Assembly: GCA_965278995.1 (NCBI GenBank)
Contig: OZ257136.1
Coordinates: forward strand, 310,001-374,000
Length of the DNA: 64,000 nucleotides
Direction: 5' to 3'
Source: JADJYF01 sp965278995
Lineage (GTDB): Bacteria; Pseudomonadota; Gammaproteobacteria; Ga0077536
Shown here: piece by piece, positions 43,750 through 52,555 of the stretch
Layout: every line of letters begins with the position of its first letter
Numbering within the stretch: the stretch's first letter is position 1
The notes under the pieces: generated by a model
The model's input: the letters and a program-made list of their open reading frames with translations, nothing else
Told to the model about the DNA's origin: nothing
Database searches by the model: none
Translations under genes and position numbers: made by a program

Positions 43750-44723
43750 TCGCCTATGTCATTCGCCGCCTCGCTTACTCGGTACCGATACTGCTCGGCG
43801 TGAACGTCATTACTTTCGTCCTGTTTTTCGTTGTCAACTCACCGGACGACATGGCGCGGCTGAATCTTGGCAACAAGCATGTGACGACCGAGGCCATAAC
43901 CAAGTGGAAAAACGAACGCGGTTATGACAAACCCCTGCTGTGGAACGCTGCGCAGAGTGGTAACGCAAAACTGACTGATACCATTTTCTGCCACCACACG
44001 CTGCGGCTGTTCGCATTCGACTTCGGTCAGTCCGATACCGGGCGGGATATCGGTTACGACATTTCTCAACGCATGTGGGCAAGTCTCGCCATTACGCTGC
44101 CGGTATTCCTCCTCGGTCTCATTTCCACACTGACGCTTGCCCTGATCGTGACATTTTTTCGCGGCACGTATATCGATACCTGGGCAGTCATCGGGTGTGT
44201 CGCGATGATGTCGATATCGAGTCTGTTCTATATCATCGGCGGTCAGTTCGTAATCGGCAAAGTGCTCAGACTGGTCCCAATCTCGGGTTTCGACAGCGGG
44301 CTGCATGCATTTAAATTCGCTGTGCTGCCGGTAGCCGTCAGTGTGCTGGCCGGGCTCGGGCTCGGCACGCGATGGTATCGTGCGATATTTCTCGAGGAGA
44401 TCAATCGCGATTATGTCCGCACAGCGCGGGCCAAAGGATTGTCTGAGCGGGTCGTGATGTATGCGCATGTACTCCGGAATGCGCTGATCCCGATACTCAC
44501 CGGTGTGGTCGTGCTGCTGCCCAGCCTGTTTATCGGCAGTCTGATCACAGAGGCGTTCTTTGGCATTCCGGGTCTCGGAAGTTATACCGTCGAAGCGATC
44601 CAGAGCCAGGATTTCGCAATTGTGAGGGCAATGGTGTTTCTCGGTTCGGTGCTTTATATCCTTGGGCTGATCCTGACCGATATCTCCTACACGCTGGCAG
44701 ATCCGCGCGTGCGATTGAACTGA
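43746..44723 (+). CDS. Peptide ABC transporter permease (YejB type)
   Basis: 325-residue inner-membrane permease. MIAYVIRRLAYSVPILLGVNVITFVLFFVV is the usual first helix, and the EAA-like loop RDYVRTARAKGLSERVVMYAHVLRNALIPILT is clear. ATG 43746 overlaps the SBP stop (ATGA); a longer reading to 43500 is unlikely. It forms the channel with the second permease 10 bp downstream. Confidence 0.93.
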   Translation: MIAYVIRRLAYSVPILLGVNVITFVLFFVVNSPDDMARLNLGNKHVTTEAITKWKNERGYDKPLLWNAAQSGNAKLTDTIFCHHTLRLFAFDFGQSDTGRDIGYDISQRMWASLAITLPVFLLGLISTLTLALIVTFFRGTYIDTWAVIGCVAMMSISSLFYIIGGQFVIGKVLRLVPISGFDSGLHAFKFAVLPVAVSVLAGLGLGTRWYRAIFLEEINRDYVRTARAKGLSERVVMYAHVLRNALIPILTGVVVLLPSLFIGSLITEAFFGIPGLGSYTVEAIQSQDFAIVRAMVFLGSVLYILGLILTDISYTLADPRVRLN

Positions 44724-44733
44724 CGCATCGCAT

Positions 44734-46119
44734 GTGAACGTCATTGTTCTGAAAACGGATCTCCTATTCGCGCTGCTGCTCGTGCTTGCCGCTGTGTATG
44801 CCGGTCATGCACGGAGACACGAGCACTTGCGGGCGCCTTGGCGTCAGGTCGCGGTGCAGCCGCTCGGTATGTCGGCAGCAGTGGTGCTGGCCGCGTTTCT
44901 GGCTATCGCAGTACTCGATTCGCTGCACTTCCGTCCGTCTGGCGAGAGCGGTCGTGGCATCGAAGTCATGAGCGTTCTGGACGTGATTGCCACGCCGCTA
45001 CGTGAGCAACGGGAGCGCACGTATTCGGCGCCGTTTGCCACATATGCATTTGCGAAAGAAATGCTCGACGTCGATGGCAGTCAGCTTCGTGATTACCCGC
45101 GGCTGCTGCACGGTGGTCGCCATCTAGCCGACCCGATCCGCGATCGTGGCCGCGATATCGCAGGGCGGGCGAGCGCCGGTCTGGGCGTTGCCGTGGTGCT
45201 ATGGTCGCTGCTTGTTGTTGTGGTCACCGCCGTCCGGGCGCGTCGTCATGCACAGCGCTGGTGGCCAATGCTGGTCGACTTGGCAAACGGCGGCGGCAGT
45301 GTGCCATGGCGTGCGATACTCGCCGCACTGGCGGTGTTGTTAGCATTGATCTGCGTGGGTGCGAGTCTCGCCCCTCATTATCATGTCCTTGGCACCGACA
45401 AGACCGGCAACGATGTGCTCTATCAAGCCGTCAAAAGTATCCGTACCGGGCTCCTCATCGGCACGTTGACGACGCTCGTCATGTTGCCATTCGCCCTGAT
45501 ACTTGGTGTCACCGCTGGCTATTTTCGTGGTTGGGTCGATGATGTCATCCAGTATCTCTACACGACGTTGTCGTCGATTCCGAGCGTTCTGCTGATCGCA
45601 GCGGCGGCGCTCATGCTTGAGGTCTATATGAGCATTCATGCCGAGAGTTACACCAGTCTGGCCGCGCGGGCTGATCTGCGACTGCTGGCACTTTGCGGAA
45701 TTCTCGGCGTTACTGCCTGGACCGGTTTGTGCCGCTACCTGCGTGGCGAAGCGTTGAAGCTGCGCGAAGTCGAGTTCATCGAAGCTGCTCGCGCTTTCGG
45801 CGTGCGCCACTCGGTCATTCTGGCGCGTCACATACTGCCGAATGTCATGCATATTGTAATGATCTCGATTGTGCTCGACTTCAGTGGACTGGTGCTGGCT
45901 GAGGCTGCGCTCAGTTATATCGACATCGGCGTCGATCCGAGCATGGAGTCATGGGGCAACATGATCAACGGAGCCCGATTGGAACTCGCGCGGGACCCGG
46001 TGGTATGGTGGTCGCTGGCAGCGGCATTCGTATTCATGTTCACGCTGGTGCTTGCCGCCAATATTTTTGCCGACGCCGTGCGCGACGCATTCGATCCACG
46101 GCTGCGTGTCATGCGATGA
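44734..46119 (+). CDS. Peptide ABC transporter permease (YejE type) with long N-terminal extension
   Basis: 461 residues, against about 340 for E. coli YejE. GTG start at 44734. The C-terminal 250 residues are a normal DppC/OppC-type permease (HVLGTDKTGNDVLYQ, FIEAARAFGVRHSVILARHILPN). The N-terminal half has additional helices (AAVVLAAFLAIAVL and the segment around 155-170) and a large soluble stretch between, which is likely periplasmic. The extra part is not recognised. It is followed by fadI after 13 bp. Confidence 0.88.
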   Translation: MNVIVLKTDLLFALLLVLAAVYAGHARRHEHLRAPWRQVAVQPLGMSAAVVLAAFLAIAVLDSLHFRPSGESGRGIEVMSVLDVIATPLREQRERTYSAPFATYAFAKEMLDVDGSQLRDYPRLLHGGRHLADPIRDRGRDIAGRASAGLGVAVVLWSLLVVVVTAVRARRHAQRWWPMLVDLANGGGSVPWRAILAALAVLLALICVGASLAPHYHVLGTDKTGNDVLYQAVKSIRTGLLIGTLTTLVMLPFALILGVTAGYFRGWVDDVIQYLYTTLSSIPSVLLIAAAALMLEVYMSIHAESYTSLAARADLRLLALCGILGVTAWTGLCRYLRGEALKLREVEFIEAARAFGVRHSVILARHILPNVMHIVMISIVLDFSGLVLAEAALSYIDIGVDPSMESWGNMINGARLELARDPVVWWSLAAAFVFMFTLVLAANIFADAVRDAFDPRLRVMR

Positions 46120-46132
46120 CGAGGAGAGCAGA

Positions 46133-47434
46133 ATGAAGCACCAGCGTGCTCGCAACGGTCGGCCGGTGTACATCGTCGATGGTGCACGCACACCGCTGCT
46201 CAAAGCCCGAACGGGTCCCGGCCCGTTTCGACCATCGGATCTCGCCGTGCAGGCTGGCCGGGCGCTGCTGGCTCGCCAGCCGTTCGAACCGTCGGCACTC
46301 GACGAAGTCGTGCTCGGTTGCATCATGCCCGGACCAGAAGAAGCGAATATCGGGCGCGTGGTTGCACTTCGACTTGGTTGCGGCGACCGTGTCCCGGCCT
46401 GGACAGTACAGCGCAATTGCGCCACCGGCATGCAGGCACTTGATAGTGCAGCGACGACGATTGCAGGCGACCGCGCCGATCTCGTGCTGGCTGGCGGCAC
46501 CGAGGCGATGAGTCATGCGCCGGTGCTGTGGAGTCGCGAGATGACGACCTGGCTGGCACGATGGGCCGCAGCACGCACGACGGGTGCACGGGTGCGACTG
46601 CTGTCGCGATTACGTCCGGCTTTTTTTAAACCCGTCATCGCATTGCTGCTCGGACTGACCGATCCGGTCGTTGGTCTGTCGATGGGACAGACCGCGGAGA
46701 TCATCGGCCGACGCTATGGCATCACGCGACGTGACATGGACAGCTATGCCGTGCGCAGTCATCAGCGCCTGGCATTAGCCCAGGCGGATGGCCGGCTCAG
46801 CGAAATCGTGCCGTTGATCGAAGACAGCGGCAAGCTGTATACCGCCGACGACGGCGTTCGCGCCGATTCGAGTGTTGAAAAGCTGGCCGAATTGAAACCG
46901 TATTTTGATCGCGATTTCGGTAATGTCACGCCCGGCAACAGTTCGCAGATCACGGATGGCGCTGCCTGGCTGCTGCTGGCCAGCGAGGATGCTCTCGAGC
47001 GTTATGGTCTGCGCGCACGGGCACAGTTGGTCGATACCGAATGGGCCGGACTCGATCCGCGAGAGATGGGTTTCGGGCCTGTCCATGCCGCGGCACCGCT
47101 GCTCGAACGTCACAAGCTCGCGCTCGATGCGATCGACTACTGGGAAATCAACGAAGCGTTCGCCGCCCAGGTTCTGGGCTGTCTGCACGCATTCAACGAC
47201 GACGCTTATTGTCGCAGTGAATTGGGGCGAGCAGGTGCGCTGGGTAAACTCGATCAGGACCGTCTGAACGTTGACGGCGGCGCCATTGCACTGGGCCATC
47301 CGGTAGGGACGAGCGGTGCGCGTATCGTCCTGCATCTGTTGCATGTCCTCGAAGCTCGCGCGGCCCGGCGTGGCATCGCCGCAATCTGTATCGGCGGCGG
47401 GCAGGGCGGTGCCATGCTGGTAGAACGTCCATGA
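46133..47434 (+). CDS. fadI: Acetyl-CoA C-acyltransferase (beta-oxidation thiolase)
   Basis: 433-residue thiolase close in length to E. coli FadI (436). The reactive Cys96 lies in RNCATGMQALDSA, and the C-terminal catalytic motifs are GGAIALGHPVGTSGARI (His) and CIGGGQGGAML (Cys). It releases acetyl-CoA in the last step of fatty-acid beta-oxidation. GAGGAG is 6 bases before ATG 46133. It overlaps fadJ by 4 bp and lies inside the peptide-transport operon. Confidence 0.92.
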   Translation: MKHQRARNGRPVYIVDGARTPLLKARTGPGPFRPSDLAVQAGRALLARQPFEPSALDEVVLGCIMPGPEEANIGRVVALRLGCGDRVPAWTVQRNCATGMQALDSAATTIAGDRADLVLAGGTEAMSHAPVLWSREMTTWLARWAAARTTGARVRLLSRLRPAFFKPVIALLLGLTDPVVGLSMGQTAEIIGRRYGITRRDMDSYAVRSHQRLALAQADGRLSEIVPLIEDSGKLYTADDGVRADSSVEKLAELKPYFDRDFGNVTPGNSSQITDGAAWLLLASEDALERYGLRARAQLVDTEWAGLDPREMGFGPVHAAAPLLERHKLALDAIDYWEINEAFAAQVLGCLHAFNDDAYCRSELGRAGALGKLDQDRLNVDGGAIALGHPVGTSGARIVLHLLHVLEARAARRGIAAICIGGGQGGAMLVERP

Positions 47435-49539
47435 ATGAAAATCGACAGGGGCATGAACGCGAACGGCTGGCTTTGACCGGAGTGACGCAGTGGGTGCTCG
47501 AACGTGACGCCGAGCAAATCGTCTGGCTCGGGCTCGACTGCGCCGACGCAACCACGAACACGCTCTCCAGTGTGGTTCTCGAAGAACTCGCGCTCGCTAT
47601 CGAAGCAGTGATTGCAGCGCATCCAAGCGCACTCATCATCTATTCGCGAAAAGCCGGCGGCTTTGCCGCAGGCGCCGATGTGCGTGAGTTCGAGCAGTTG
47701 ATTGATGCTTCGGTCACGGAAATGCGTGTCGTCGAAGTGCACGCGCTGTTCGCGCGCATCGAGGCACTGCCGTTCACAACAGTTGCCCGCGTCCATGGTT
47801 TCTGCCTGGGCGGCGGTCTCGAACTCGCGCTGGCCTGCCGCCATATCGTTGCTGCGGACGATAGTTCGACGCGTCTCGGTTTTCCTGAAATCATGCTCGG
47901 CATTCATCCCGGTTTCGGTGGCACGGTGCGCGCTGTCCGCGATTGCGGTCCGGCTGCAGCGCTCGATCTCATGCTGACCGGACGTAACGTCAGCGCACGT
48001 CAGGCAGTCAGTCTGGGGCTGATCGACCGTGCTGTGCCCGTCAGACATCTGGATGCGGCAGCGCTCTATTTCGCCAATCAGCGATTGCCGCGGCGGCGCC
48101 CGTCGCTGCAAGCTCGACTCGGCGCACTACCACTTGCCCGCCCGCTGGTGGCGCACTTTGTGCGCAAGGCGGTGAAGCGCCGCGTTAGTGAAGCGCATTA
48201 TCCTGCGCCATATGCTCTGCTCCGGCTATGGCAGGCGCACGCTGACAATCCGTCTGCGATGTACGCTGCTGAGGCGCGCTCGATTGCACAGTTGTTCACG
48301 ACCTCGACCAGCCGCAATCTGGTTCGAATGTTCCGGCTGCAGGAGCGCTTGAAAGCGCTCACCCGTGAATGCGACTGGACACCGCGCTCCGTACATGTGA
48401 TCGGTGCAGGAACGATGGGCGGTGATATTGCGGCGTGGTGCGCGCTGCGTGGGCTTCATGTCACGCTGCAGGATCGCGCGCCGCAGTACATTGCGCCGGC
48501 CATGAAACGCGCCCACGACCTGTTCAAGCGGCGCTTGCGCGACAAATACGAGCGACTTGCAGCAAGTGACCGGTTGGTCCCGGATTTCACCGGCGACGGT
48601 GTACGCCGGGCCGATGTCATCATCGAAGCGATCATCGAAGACCGCGATGCCAAGCGTGCTTTGTTCAGCGAGCTGGAGATACAAGCGCGCCCCGATGCAG
48701 TGTTGGCGACGAACACCTCCAGTATCCAGCTCGATGACATTGCCGTCGCGCTACGCGAGCCTGAACGCCTGGTTGGCATTCATTTTTTCAACCCAGTGGC
48801 TCAGATGCAGCTGATCGAGATAGTCACAGGGACGAACACCGCGAAGCAAGTCATTGAGCGTGCGAATGCGTTCACTGGTGCAATCGATCGACTGCCGTTG
48901 CCGACCGCCAGCGCACCGGGATTTTTGATCAATCGGGTGCTTTCGCCCTATCTGCAGGAAGCGATGATCCTGGTCGAGGAGGGCGTGGCGATACGCGACA
49001 TCGACCAGGTCGCCCGCGATTTCGGTATGCCGATGGGCCCACTCGAACTGGCCGATACGGTCGGGCTCGATATCTGTCTGCACGTCGGCGGTATTCTCGC
49101 GAGCGCTTTTGGTGGTGAAGTGCCGGCAGTACTCCGCAATAAAGTTGCCGAGCAGCGGCTTGGTCGGAAAACCGCAGTTGGTTTTTATGAGTATCGGCAG
49201 GGGCGCATAACTGCACCGCCAGGCAAAGGTCTCGCGTTGCCGACAACCGAGATCCGCGATCGTCTGCTGCAGCGGCTATTGAACGAGGCAGTCTGCGCGC
49301 TTCGCGAACGTGTCGTGGCTGATGCAGACAGTGTCGATATCGCGATGGTATTTGGCACGGGCTTCGCACCGTTCCGTGGTGGGCCACTGACGTACGCACG
49401 CGATCGCGGGGTGGCAGAAGTCGTCGCCAGATTACGCGAACTCGCCGCCCGCCATGGTTCGCGTTTCGCGCCCGATATTTATTGGGAGCAGTTGCTCGCA
49501 CCTGTTGGCCCGGTGATAGCAGACGCGGAAACTCCATGA
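47431..49539 (+). CDS. fadJ: Multifunctional enoyl-CoA hydratase/3-hydroxyacyl-CoA dehydrogenase
   Basis: 702-residue beta-oxidation alpha-type protein. The N-terminal crotonase domain has the two catalytic Glu regions GGGLELALACRH and GFPEIMLGIHPGFGGTVR; the dehydrogenase domain (about 310-600) has the NAD site HVIGAGTMGGDIAAW and the catalytic HFFNPVAQMQLIEIV. A C-terminal 6-phosphogluconate-like helical domain follows. It pairs with FadI. Its stop overlaps the start of the ATPase gene by 4 bp. Confidence 0.93.
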   Translation: MNENRQGHERERLALTGVTQWVLERDAEQIVWLGLDCADATTNTLSSVVLEELALAIEAVIAAHPSALIIYSRKAGGFAAGADVREFEQLIDASVTEMRVVEVHALFARIEALPFTTVARVHGFCLGGGLELALACRHIVAADDSSTRLGFPEIMLGIHPGFGGTVRAVRDCGPAAALDLMLTGRNVSARQAVSLGLIDRAVPVRHLDAAALYFANQRLPRRRPSLQARLGALPLARPLVAHFVRKAVKRRVSEAHYPAPYALLRLWQAHADNPSAMYAAEARSIAQLFTTSTSRNLVRMFRLQERLKALTRECDWTPRSVHVIGAGTMGGDIAAWCALRGLHVTLQDRAPQYIAPAMKRAHDLFKRRLRDKYERLAASDRLVPDFTGDGVRRADVIIEAIIEDRDAKRALFSELEIQARPDAVLATNTSSIQLDDIAVALREPERLVGIHFFNPVAQMQLIEIVTGTNTAKQVIERANAFTGAIDRLPLPTASAPGFLINRVLSPYLQEAMILVEEGVAIRDIDQVARDFGMPMGPLELADTVGLDICLHVGGILASAFGGEVPAVLRNKVAEQRLGRKTAVGFYEYRQGRITAPPGKGLALPTTEIRDRLLQRLLNEAVCALRERVVADADSVDIAMVFGTGFAPFRGGPLTYARDRGVAEVVARLRELAARHGSRFAPDIYWEQLLAPVGPVIADAETP

Positions 49540-51164
49540 GCGCGAGCCTGCTTGAGGTAAGCGATCTGGCTGTGCATTTTGGTCACGGTGCACGAGCCGT
49601 CAAGGCTGTCAGCGGCGCCAGCTTTTCGGTTGAACGGGGTGAAACGGTTGTCCTGGTTGGCGAGTCAGGCAGCGGCAAGTCGATTACCGCCCTCGCCATT
49701 GCGCGCCTGCTGCCGAGCGTAGCCCGTATCGTCAGCGGGCGCGTGGTGCTTGATGGAGTGGATTTGTTCGGCTTGCCCGAACGTCGGATGCGTGATGTGC
49801 GTGGCGCGGGCATCGGCATGATCTTCCAGGAACCGCAATCCGCATTGAACCCGGTGATGACTATCGGTGCGCAGATTGGAGAAACGCTGGTCCGGCATAA
49901 ACGTCTGCGCGGGGCTGCGCTGCGTAATCGAATCATCGAATTGCTGGTAGCCGTAGGAATCGATGACGCACCGAGACGCATCGGCGATTACCCGCATCAA
50001 TTCTCGGGCGGCATGAAGCAGCGCGTGATGATCGCTATCGCCATTGCCGGCGATCCGGCGTTGCTGATCGCCGATGAACCGACGACCGCGCTCGATGTCA
50101 CTATCCAGGCTCAGGTCCTGAGTCTTATTCGCAGCATGCAGCAGCAGCGCGACATGGGCATGTTGTTCATCACTCACGACCTCGCGGTCGCCAATCAGGT
50201 CGCCGATCGCGTGGTCGTGATGAAGGATGGTGTTATCGTCGAAAGCAGCTCGCGTGATGCTTTCTACGCGCAGCCGCAACACCCGTACTCGAAACAGTTG
50301 TTCGATGCGCTGCCGAGCTGGGACAAGCGTCTCGCCGAAGGAAATGCACCACCGACAGAACCGGCGCCGGCGTTGTTATCTGTGCGCGGTCTGAAAGTCT
50401 ATTTCCCGATACGCAGTGGTGTGTTCCGGCGTACTGCTGGCTATGTCAAAGCAGTGGACGGTGTCGATCTTGAGATTGCCGAAGGGCGCACGCTCGCGCT
50501 GGTCGGCGAATCCGGATCGGGGAAAACAAGTATGGGCCGCGGCATTCTGCGTCTGACGCCGCTCCATGCCGGGCAGGTATCGTACGCGGGTGTCGATCTT
50601 GCAACGCTCGATGCGGCAGCGCTGCGGCGATATCGCCAGCAATTGCAGATCGTATTCCAGGATCCCTATGCGTCGATGAATCCACGCATGGTGGTCAGCG
50701 ACATCATCCAGGAAGGGATGCTTGCGCAGAATATCGGTGGTACGCGCCCTGAGCGAGGGCGCCGTGTCGCCAGGCTGCTCGAACAGGTCGGGTTGGATCC
50801 GGATTACGCCTGGCGATATCCGCACGAATTCTCTGGCGGCCAGCGCCAGCGCATCTGTATAGCGCGGGCGCTGGCAGTCGAGCCACGGTTGATCGTTTGC
50901 GACGAACCGACCAGCGCACTGGATGTCTCGGTGCAGGCACAAATTCTTGAATTGCTGCGCGACCTGCAGCAGACGCTCGGCTTGAGCTATCTGTTTGTTA
51001 CGCACAATATCGGCGTCGTCGCCTATCTCGCACATTACGTCGCGGTCATGTATCAGGGCCGTATTGTCGAGTACGGCGCTATCGACGACGTATTGCATCA
51101 GCCGAGACACGCCTATACGCGCAAGCTGCTCGCCGCGGTACCGACCATCGCCCGAATCGCGTGA
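49536..51164 (+). CDS. Peptide ABC transporter double ATPase (YejF type)
   Basis: 542-residue protein with two ABC domains. The first has Walker A VGESGSGKS (about 39-47) and signature QFSGGMKQRV; the second has VGESGSGKTSMG and EFSGGQRQRICIARALAVEP, each followed by a Walker B (LLIADEPTTALDV; LIVCDEPTSALDV). This organisation is that of YejF, which powers YejBE. ATG 49536 overlaps the fadJ stop; the frame is open to 49482. The subunit is separated from its permeases by fadI-fadJ. Confidence 0.94.
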   Translation: MSASLLEVSDLAVHFGHGARAVKAVSGASFSVERGETVVLVGESGSGKSITALAIARLLPSVARIVSGRVVLDGVDLFGLPERRMRDVRGAGIGMIFQEPQSALNPVMTIGAQIGETLVRHKRLRGAALRNRIIELLVAVGIDDAPRRIGDYPHQFSGGMKQRVMIAIAIAGDPALLIADEPTTALDVTIQAQVLSLIRSMQQQRDMGMLFITHDLAVANQVADRVVVMKDGVIVESSSRDAFYAQPQHPYSKQLFDALPSWDKRLAEGNAPPTEPAPALLSVRGLKVYFPIRSGVFRRTAGYVKAVDGVDLEIAEGRTLALVGESGSGKTSMGRGILRLTPLHAGQVSYAGVDLATLDAAALRRYRQQLQIVFQDPYASMNPRMVVSDIIQEGMLAQNIGGTRPERGRRVARLLEQVGLDPDYAWRYPHEFSGGQRQRICIARALAVEPRLIVCDEPTSALDVSVQAQILELLRDLQQTLGLSYLFVTHNIGVVAYLAHYVAVMYQGRIVEYGAIDDVLHQPRHAYTRKLLAAVPTIARIA

Positions 51165-52552
51165 CAACGGGTTCGCACGCGAGAGCGCCGGCGCCGGTGT
51201 TGCAACCACGCAGGCAGTTGCTGGCTGATCTGCGCGGGCTGTTCGCGGTGGGCGGACCGCTGATCATCAACAATATCGCCAGTATCGGTGTAGCCACTGC
51301 CGATACACTGATGACATCGCGACTGGGGCCGGAGCAGCTGGCGGGTGTCGCTCTCGGTTCGGGACTGTGGATTGTGCTGTTCCTGCTCGGCCTCGGCGTC
51401 GTTATGGCGCTCGGTCCGACGGTTGCTCAGCATTTCGGCGCAGGGCGCGATCTCGCCATCGGCCATGATACGCGCCAGGGCCTGTGGTTGGGTGCGTTCA
51501 TTTCAGTGCTCGTGATCGTAGCCATGCGACGAGTTTCGCCGGTGCTCGCCGTGCTTGGTATCGAGCCGGAAGTCAGTCGCCTCGCGCAGGGTTACCTCGA
51601 CGCACTGTCGTGGGGAGTACCCGCTGCTTACGGTTATCACGTACTCAAGCAGATGAACGAAGGCGTCGGGCGCACGATTCCAATCATGGTCGTGATGAGC
51701 ATCGCGCTGCCTGTCAACGTGTTGCTGAACTATGCGCTGATCTACGGTCAATTGGGCTTGCCGCCGTTGGGTGCGATAGGCTGCGGACTCGGCAACGGCA
51801 TCGGTTTCTGGCTGATGTTTGCGATGCTTGCCGGGCATATCCGCTGCACGCCTTACTATCGACGGTTCCAGATTGGTCGGGCATTCGAGCCACCAGATCT
51901 GCAGTCGCTGCGCCGATTGTTGACGTTGGGCGCGCCTATCGGCATGTCGCTGTTTCTGCAGTCGGGGCTGTTCACCATGGTGGCGCTGTTGATGGGGCAA
52001 CTCGGCACAGCGGCGATCGCAGCGCACCAGGTGGTGTTGAACTACTCCGGACTGGTTTTCATGGTGCCACTGGGCTTTGCGATGGCGCTGACAGTGCGTG
52101 TCGGGCAGGCAGTCGGTCGAGGCGACGCTGTTGGCGCGCGGCGTATCGGCCTGACCGGTCTGGGCTTGTGTGCGGTCATAACGCTGGTCTCCGGGACCAC
52201 CACGATGTGGTTTGCGCAGCGCATCACGCAGATCTATTCGACGGACGTCGCCGTCGTCGAACTGAGTGTGCTGCTTTTCGGCATTGCCGCATGGCTGCAG
52301 ATTGGTGACGGCATTCAGGTCGCTGCAGCATTCGCTCTGCGCGGCTTCAAAGACACCCGCGTTCCGTTGCTGATCAACGCGGCCAATTACTGGGGCGTCG
52401 GTTTCGGCCTCGCTTACGGCCTCGGCATCGTTTTCGGCCACGGCGCACAGGGCATCTGGATCGGATTGACAGCGGCGCTATGGAGCGCGGGCGCGATGTT
52501 GATTGCGCGGTTCCTGCTGGTCAGCCGGCGTGCGATTGTCAATTCCGGGTAA
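51161..52552 (+). CDS. MATE-family cation/multidrug efflux protein
   Basis: 463-residue inner-membrane transporter of the MATE (NorM/DinF-like) family with twelve predicted helices. LFAVGGPLIINNIASIGVATADTLMTSRLGPEQLAGVALGSG is the standard first part, and the internal repeat shows in LTLGAPIGMSLFLQSGLFTMVALLMG. It exports organic cations or drugs in exchange for Na+ or H+. GTG 51161 overlaps the ATPase stop by 4 bp, so it is the last gene of the long operon. Confidence 0.9.
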   Translation: MTTGSHARAPAPVLQPRRQLLADLRGLFAVGGPLIINNIASIGVATADTLMTSRLGPEQLAGVALGSGLWIVLFLLGLGVVMALGPTVAQHFGAGRDLAIGHDTRQGLWLGAFISVLVIVAMRRVSPVLAVLGIEPEVSRLAQGYLDALSWGVPAAYGYHVLKQMNEGVGRTIPIMVVMSIALPVNVLLNYALIYGQLGLPPLGAIGCGLGNGIGFWLMFAMLAGHIRCTPYYRRFQIGRAFEPPDLQSLRRLLTLGAPIGMSLFLQSGLFTMVALLMGQLGTAAIAAHQVVLNYSGLVFMVPLGFAMALTVRVGQAVGRGDAVGARRIGLTGLGLCAVITLVSGTTTMWFAQRITQIYSTDVAVVELSVLLFGIAAWLQIGDGIQVAAAFALRGFKDTRVPLLINAANYWGVGFGLAYGLGIVFGHGAQGIWIGLTAALWSAGAMLIARFLLVSRRAIVNSG

Positions 52553-52555
52553 TCG

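Noticed and set aside
43839..44744. 301-codon minus-strand frame opposite the first permease gene
   Set aside because: Antisense shadow of a membrane protein, rich in His/Asp/Gln, no homology.
51503..52441. 312-codon minus-strand frame opposite the MATE gene
   Set aside because: Composition is that of an antisense shadow of a membrane-protein gene (very Gln/His/Asp-rich), with no start signal.
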